Positions 13,821 through 17,266 of a DNA stretch of 17,266 bases are shown in pieces. The translations under genes were made by a program, and so were the position numbers. The notes under the pieces were generated by a model. The model made no database searches. It was not told where the DNA came from and saw only the letters and a program-made list of their open reading frames with translations. The stretch is taken from the NCBI GenBank assembly GCA_947628575.1, contig CANRAK010000023.1:1-17266 (forward strand). The letters run 5' to 3'. Position 1 is the stretch's first letter. The number at the start of each line of letters is the position of its first letter. The stretch is from an uncultured Clostridia bacterium (GTDB taxonomy: Bacteria > Bacillota > Clostridia > TANB77 > CAG-465).

Positions 13821-15257
13821 TTAATATTGTCTTGCTGTATATACCATGTGTTTTGCTTTTTTTCCACATATTGAACATACATCTTGGAATTTATCCTCTT
13901 CAAATGGTATACATCTTATTGTTGTAGAGTTTTCTTCTTTTATTTTATCTTCACATTCTCTATCTCCACACCACATTATCTTTGCAAATCCTTCTCTTTC
14001 ATTAAATAACTTTTTATATTCTTCAAAGTTATGTGCTACAAAAGTACGTTTTTCAACATTTTCTTGTGCAGCTTTATACATATTGTCTTGAATTTCTACC
14101 ATTAAATTTTCTAGTCTTTCTTCTAATTTATCCAAAGCAACTGTTTCTTTTTCTAATGTATCTCTTCTAAATACAATACATTCATTATTTCCTATATCTC
14201 TTGGACCAATTTCTACTCTTACTGGTACACCTCTAAGTTCCCAGTAATTAAATTTAAATCCTGGTGATACTTCTTGTCTATTATCAAGTTCTACTTTGAA
14301 TTTTTCAGATAATTTATTTTTTAGTTCTTCAGCTTTATCTAATACACCTTCTTTTTGTTGAGCTATAGGTACAATTATAACTTGTGTTGGTGCAATTTTT
14401 GGAGGTAATTTTAAACCTCTATCATCACCATGAACCATAATAATTCCACCTATTACACGTGTTGTCATTCCCCAAGATGTTTGATATGCATATTCAAGTT
14501 TTCCTTCTTTATTTTGGAATTTTATATCAAAAGCTTTTGCAAAGTGATTTCCAAAATAATGAGATGTTCCAGATTGTAAAGCTTTACCATCATGCATCAT
14601 AGCTTCTACGGTATATGTTGATTCAGCACCTGCAAACTTTTCTTTTTCAGATTTTTGTCCCATTATTACAGGAATTGCTAAGTAATCTTTTAAGAAATCC
14701 GCATAAACTTTATGCATTGTAAGTGTTTCTTCCATTGCTTCTTCTGCTGTTGCATGAATAGTATGACCTTCTTGCCATAAGAATTCTGATGTTCTTAAAA
14801 ATGGTCTTGTTGTTTTCTCCCATCTTACAACATTTGCCCATTGATTATATTTAAATGGTAAATCTCTATATGAATTTAACCATTTTGCATACATTGTACA
14901 TATTATTGTTTCAGATGTAGGTCTTACGCATAATCTTTCTTGTAGTTCATTTTCACCACCTTGAGTTACCCAAGCAACTTCAGGTGCAAATCCTTCAACA
15001 TGCTCTTTTTCTTTATTTAGTAAAGATTCAGGTATAAGTAATGGGAAATATGTATTCTTATGTCCTAACTTTTTAAATTCTGTATCTAGCACATGTTGTA
15101 TATTCTCCCAAATTGCATAACCATAAGGTCTCATAACCATAAATCCTTTTACTGGTGCATAATCTACTAATTCAGCTTTCAAAATAATATCTGTATACCA
15201 TTTTGCAAAGTCTTCATCCATCTTTGTTAATTCTTTTACAAATTCTTTATTATCCAT
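13821..15257 (-). CDS. proS: Prolyl-tRNA synthetase, archaeal/eukaryal type (ProS type 3)
   Basis: This cytoplasmic class II synthetase charges tRNA-Pro. Its 478 residues, lack of the large editing insertion and C-terminal zinc domain ending in a tyrosine (Y478) place it in the archaeal/eukaryal-like group, which occurs in many Clostridia and Mollicutes. Motif 1 lies around 38-59 (P44), RPTSE at 112-116, motif 2 around 145-164 (RWE, then R155) and motif 3 around 270-285 (GDDRG at 277-281). Putative zinc ligands are C430, C435, C461 and C464. ATG 15257 has AAGGATG eight bases upstream. The gene follows rbgA by 18 bases and is last of cutA-rbgA-proS before a terminator hairpin. No T-box is visible. 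Mis-acylated Ala-tRNA-Pro clearance would need a separate editing protein, not seen here. Confidence 0.97.
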   Translation of the reverse strand: MDNKEFVKELTKMDEDFAKWYTDIILKAELVDYAPVKGFMVMRPYGYAIWENIQHVLDTEFKKLGHKNTYFPLLIPESLLNKEKEHVEGFAPEVAWVTQGGENELQERLCVRPTSETIICTMYAKWLNSYRDLPFKYNQWANVVRWEKTTRPFLRTSEFLWQEGHTIHATAEEAMEETLTMHKVYADFLKDYLAIPVIMGQKSEKEKFAGAESTYTVEAMMHDGKALQSGTSHYFGNHFAKAFDIKFQNKEGKLEYAYQTSWGMTTRVIGGIIMVHGDDRGLKLPPKIAPTQVIIVPIAQQKEGVLDKAEELKNKLSEKFKVELDNRQEVSPGFKFNYWELRGVPVRVEIGPRDIGNNECIVFRRDTLEKETVALDKLEERLENLMVEIQDNMYKAAQENVEKRTFVAHNFEEYKKLFNEREGFAKIMWCGDRECEDKIKEENSTTIRCIPFEEDKFQDVCSICGKKAKHMVYTARQY

Positions 15258-15275
15258 ATTTTTATCATCCTTCCA

Positions 15276-16160
15276 TTATATATTTTCCAGACTTATTTTT
15301 CCAATCTTACCTGATTTTAAATCTTCTAAAAATATATTTGCTGCTTTTTGAGTATCTACATTCCCTCCAGATACTAAACATCCTCTTTTTCTTCCAACTA
15401 GTTCTAGTATATCATATGAATCTAAAGAGTCAATATCTTCATCATTAATTTTGTATTTATTCATAAACATATTTTTATATTTGTCTATTTTTAGAAGCAT
15501 ATCTATTCCTATACAGGCAATACTTTCTAAGTCTAATATTTCTTGTTTTATATTTCCTGTTAATGCAAGTTTTTCACCTGCGTTATTGTTATCTAATCTC
15601 GGCCATAAAAGGCCGGGTGTATCTAACAAGTCAATATTTGCCCCTACTCTAATCCATTGATTTTTTCTAGTAACTCCTGGTTTATTTGAGACATTAGCAG
15701 CATTTCTTTTTGCTATTTTATTTATTATTGTAGATTTTCCAACATTAGGAATTCCAGCAATTAGTACTCTATATATTGGTTTATAGTCTATATTTAAGCT
15801 TTCAACTTTTTCTTTATATATTTGTTCACCTTTTTGAGTTATTAGTTTTATTATTTTATTTATATCTTGTGGTATAGCAGAGTTAACAGCTATGCAAGAA
15901 CTATTATTGTTATTAAAATAGTTTATCCATCTTTTTGTTTCTTCATCATCTGCTAAATCTGCTTTATTTAATACAATTATTCTTTGCTTTTCTTTAGCAA
16001 ATTCGTCTATTATTGGATTTCTACTTGAAAGTGGTATTCTTGCATCCAATACTTCTACTACAATATCTATCATTTTTATAACTGATTTTATTTCATTTTG
16101 TGCTTTTACCATGTGGCCTGGATACCAGTTGATATTTGTCGAATTTTGCCTATTTTCCAT
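15276..16160 (-). CDS. rbgA: Ribosome biogenesis GTPase RbgA (YlqF)
   Basis: This circularly permuted GTPase drives a late step of 50S subunit assembly in Firmicutes. The permuted motif order is visible: NKAD (G4, 65-68), NSA (G5, 93-95), GIPNVGKST (G1, 136-144), T164 (G2) and DTPG (G3, 180-183). The N-terminal NWYPGHM (11-17) is the family signature and contains the conserved histidine. The C-terminal ANTAR-like region follows to residue 294, so the protein is full length. ATG 16160 has AAGGAAG eight bases upstream. It lies 15 bases after cutA and 18 bases before proS, in one operon. Confidence 0.95.
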   Translation of the reverse strand: MENRQNSTNINWYPGHMVKAQNEIKSVIKMIDIVVEVLDARIPLSSRNPIIDEFAKEKQRIIVLNKADLADDEETKRWINYFNNNNSSCIAVNSAIPQDINKIIKLITQKGEQIYKEKVESLNIDYKPIYRVLIAGIPNVGKSTIINKIAKRNAANVSNKPGVTRKNQWIRVGANIDLLDTPGLLWPRLDNNNAGEKLALTGNIKQEILDLESIACIGIDMLLKIDKYKNMFMNKYKINDEDIDSLDSYDILELVGRKRGCLVSGGNVDTQKAANIFLEDLKSGKIGKISLENI

Positions 16161-16175
16161 TTAAATCACTTCCTT

Positions 16176-16490
16176 TTATTTTATATTTTCATCTATCCAA
16201 TATAAAAATTTTTTACTTGCATTTTTTATTTCAAAACTTGAAATTTCGGCAACTGCATAATTATGTATTTCCTTTATTTCATTTTCTATTGCTGAAAATT
16301 TACTTTCTTTTGTTCTAAACTCTAATTTGTATTCATCAGCTTCTTCTAATTGATTATTCCACCAATATTTAGAGTGAACTTTTATAACTTGACTTCCAGC
16401 TACTAATCTTTTTTCAAGTAATGTATCTATTATCTTATTTGCTATTTCTTCTTTATTACATAGTGTTGTTACGATTATATATTTATCCAT
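16176..16490 (-). CDS. cutA: CutA1-like divalent-cation tolerance protein
   Basis: This small 104-residue protein of the CutA1 family forms very stable trimers with a ferredoxin-like fold related to PII. Supporting features are the N-terminal YIIVTTLCNKEEIANKII, the LVAG.QV (29-35) and Y.W (42-44) region, the charged LEFRTK strand (56-61) and H76-N77-Y78 followed by AEI, where the family has HPYEVPEI. The proline residues of that last motif are missing. Metal tolerance was proposed for E. coli CutA, but the biochemical role is not established. ATG 16490 follows AGGAG by six bases. It is the first gene of the cutA-rbgA-proS operon. Confidence 0.85.
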   Translation of the reverse strand: MDKYIIVTTLCNKEEIANKIIDTLLEKRLVAGSQVIKVHSKYWWNNQLEEADEYKLEFRTKESKFSAIENEIKEIHNYAVAEISSFEIKNASKKFLYWIDENIK

Positions 16491-16555
16491 AATTTACTCC
16501 TCAATAATATATTTTTAATGGCATTAACGATTTTATTATTTAATTTTTCATTGTT

Positions 16556-16564
16556 ATTATATCA
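16556..16564 (-). promoter_or_regulatory. Possible extended -10 promoter of cutA-rbgA-proS
   Basis: On the - strand TGATATAAT matches the extended -10 form TGnTATAAT. No good -35 exists at 16-18 bp, which such promoters can tolerate. It lies in the 112-bp gap between the HD gene and cutA, giving a leader of about 60 nt with no structure I can recognise. Confidence 0.45.
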
Positions 16565-16602
16565 TCATTTAAACTTTGCAAATTCTAAATATTCTTCCAT
16601 TA

Positions 16603-17016
16603 CTAATCTTCACTTTTTAATTTTGATATTAAAATTTCTGCATTTTTATAAGTTATTGAATTTTCTCCATATCTGTCTTTAATATCTTCTAGTCTTTTGA
16701 TATAACCAACATCATTACCATATTTATCAATTTGCATATCTGCTTTATTTAATATTTTTAAATATAATGATGAATATTCTGTATTTATATTTCCATGATA
16801 ATAAACTTCTTTCCAGTATTTATAGTCATTTCTTTTTAATATTTCTCCACCTATATGTTCATGATCAAAATTATTTCCGTATTCATAACCAATATCATGA
16901 CTTAAGCCTAATACAAATAAATCTTCTAACTTATTAGAATCTAAGTTATATTTTTTCCCTATTTCAACCATTTTTCTAGCAACAGCTAAACTATGTTTTA
17001 ATCTATTCTCATCCAT
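16603..17016 (-). CDS. Small HD-domain hydrolase
   Basis: The protein has 137 residues and consists of a single HD domain. Likely metal ligands are H8, H40-D41 (in LGLSHDIGYEYG) and D93 (in NKADMQID), with H52, H54 and H74 nearby. HD proteins this small include nucleotide phosphohydrolases and relatives of YqeK, but the substrate cannot be told from the sequence. ATG 17016 has GGAGAG eight bases upstream. The next gene upstream on this strand ends 55 bases away with no terminator between, so the two may be co-transcribed. Confidence 0.8.
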   Translation of the reverse strand: MDENRLKHSLAVARKMVEIGKKYNLDSNKLEDLFVLGLSHDIGYEYGNNFDHEHIGGEILKRNDYKYWKEVYYHGNINTEYSSLYLKILNKADMQIDKYGNDVGYIKRLEDIKDRYGENSITYKNAEILISKLKSED

Positions 17017-17071
17017 ATTTTCTCTCCATAATTATCTTTTTTATCAAAACGCAATATTATTTTTTAATCAA

Positions 17072-17266
17072 TTATCTATATAAATTCATTAAGACTCTAG
17101 TTAAACAATCTTCTGCAGTTTTATCTTTATCAGAAAAACTAATTCTTACTAATTTGCCATTTACCTTAAATATATAAGGATTTTTCACCTTCATAATAAA
17201 ATCTAATATTCTTTCATTACTTGATTTTCTTCTATCTATTTTTATAGAACTTATTTCATCTACATC
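17072..17266 (-). CDS. 3' end of an unrecognised gene cut by the window edge
   Basis: The last 64 codons of an open frame run in from the right edge and end in TAA at 17072-17074. The readable protein end contains SNERILDFIMKVKNPYIF, a short strand VNGKLVRISFSD, and a C-terminal EDCLTRVLMNLYR. The composition, with amphipathic helix, KNPY turn, strand and short helix, looks like real coding sequence. I have a weak memory of short Clostridial proteins with an 'ERI.DF...KNPY.F' pattern but cannot name the family. The start, length and function are outside the window. Confidence 0.7.
   Translation of the reverse strand, partial: DVDEISSIKIDRRKSSNERILDFIMKVKNPYIFKVNGKLVRISFSDKDKTAEDCLTRVLMNLYR

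Noticed and set aside
16565..16600. An 11-codon frame on the - strand (MEEYLEFAKFK) just after the HD gene stop
   Set aside because: It is very short and has no good ribosome binding site. A frameshift that would add it to the HD protein has no support, because the HD protein already looks complete. It could occur by chance in AT-rich DNA.

Overview
The window comes from a very AT-rich, low-GC Firmicute, most likely an uncultivated gut-type member of Clostridia. The evidence is the run of Lys/Asn/Ile-rich proteins, strong AGGAGG-type ribosome binding sites, consensus sigma-A promoters (TTGACA-17-TATAAT), an archaeal/eukaryal-type prolyl-tRNA synthetase, RbgA, a class B sortase and CCA-encoded tRNA genes. 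The genus cannot be fixed from the sequence alone.

Layout. Only the aquaporin gene at the left end (80-754) is on the + strand; everything else is on the - strand. The aquaporin unit converges with a tRNA region (844-1458), and the two share a bidirectional terminator. In the direction of - strand transcription, from right to left, the order is: a gene cut by the right edge (3' end only); a small HD-domain hydrolase; cutA-rbgA-proS; a strongly decayed dprA-like gene; a class B sortase with its own perfect promoter; a one-gene unit for a membrane-anchored, propeller-like protein (DUF5050-like); a four-gene operon of lipid kinase, dGTPase-like HD protein, leuS and a GGDEF/EAL protein; tRNA block Val-Asp-Phe; a short Ppx/GppA-like phosphatase; an ABC exporter; tRNA-Gly; and tRNA block Val-Asp-Phe-Gly-Cys.

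How it fits together. Much of the window serves translation: eight tRNA genes, leuS, proS and the 50S assembly GTPase RbgA. Nucleotide and signalling metabolism is represented by a diguanylate cyclase, a dGTPase-like protein and a Ppx/GppA-like protein. Envelope functions are sortase, lipid kinase, ABC exporter and aquaporin. The most distinctive features are a duplicated tRNA block whose two promoters share an inverted repeat of identical geometry and which brackets two protein genes, a GGDEF protein with an eroded EAL domain co-transcribed behind leuS, and the decayed dprA.

I found no clear undescribed defence, mobile or biosynthetic system. There are no CRISPR arrays, IS elements, transposases, rRNA genes or riboswitches that I can support. 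Several translation starts suggested by the longest open frames are probably wrong (ABC exporter, lipid kinase, dGTPase-like protein, DUF5050-like protein, sortase, DprA-like). Corrected starts are given with reasons.
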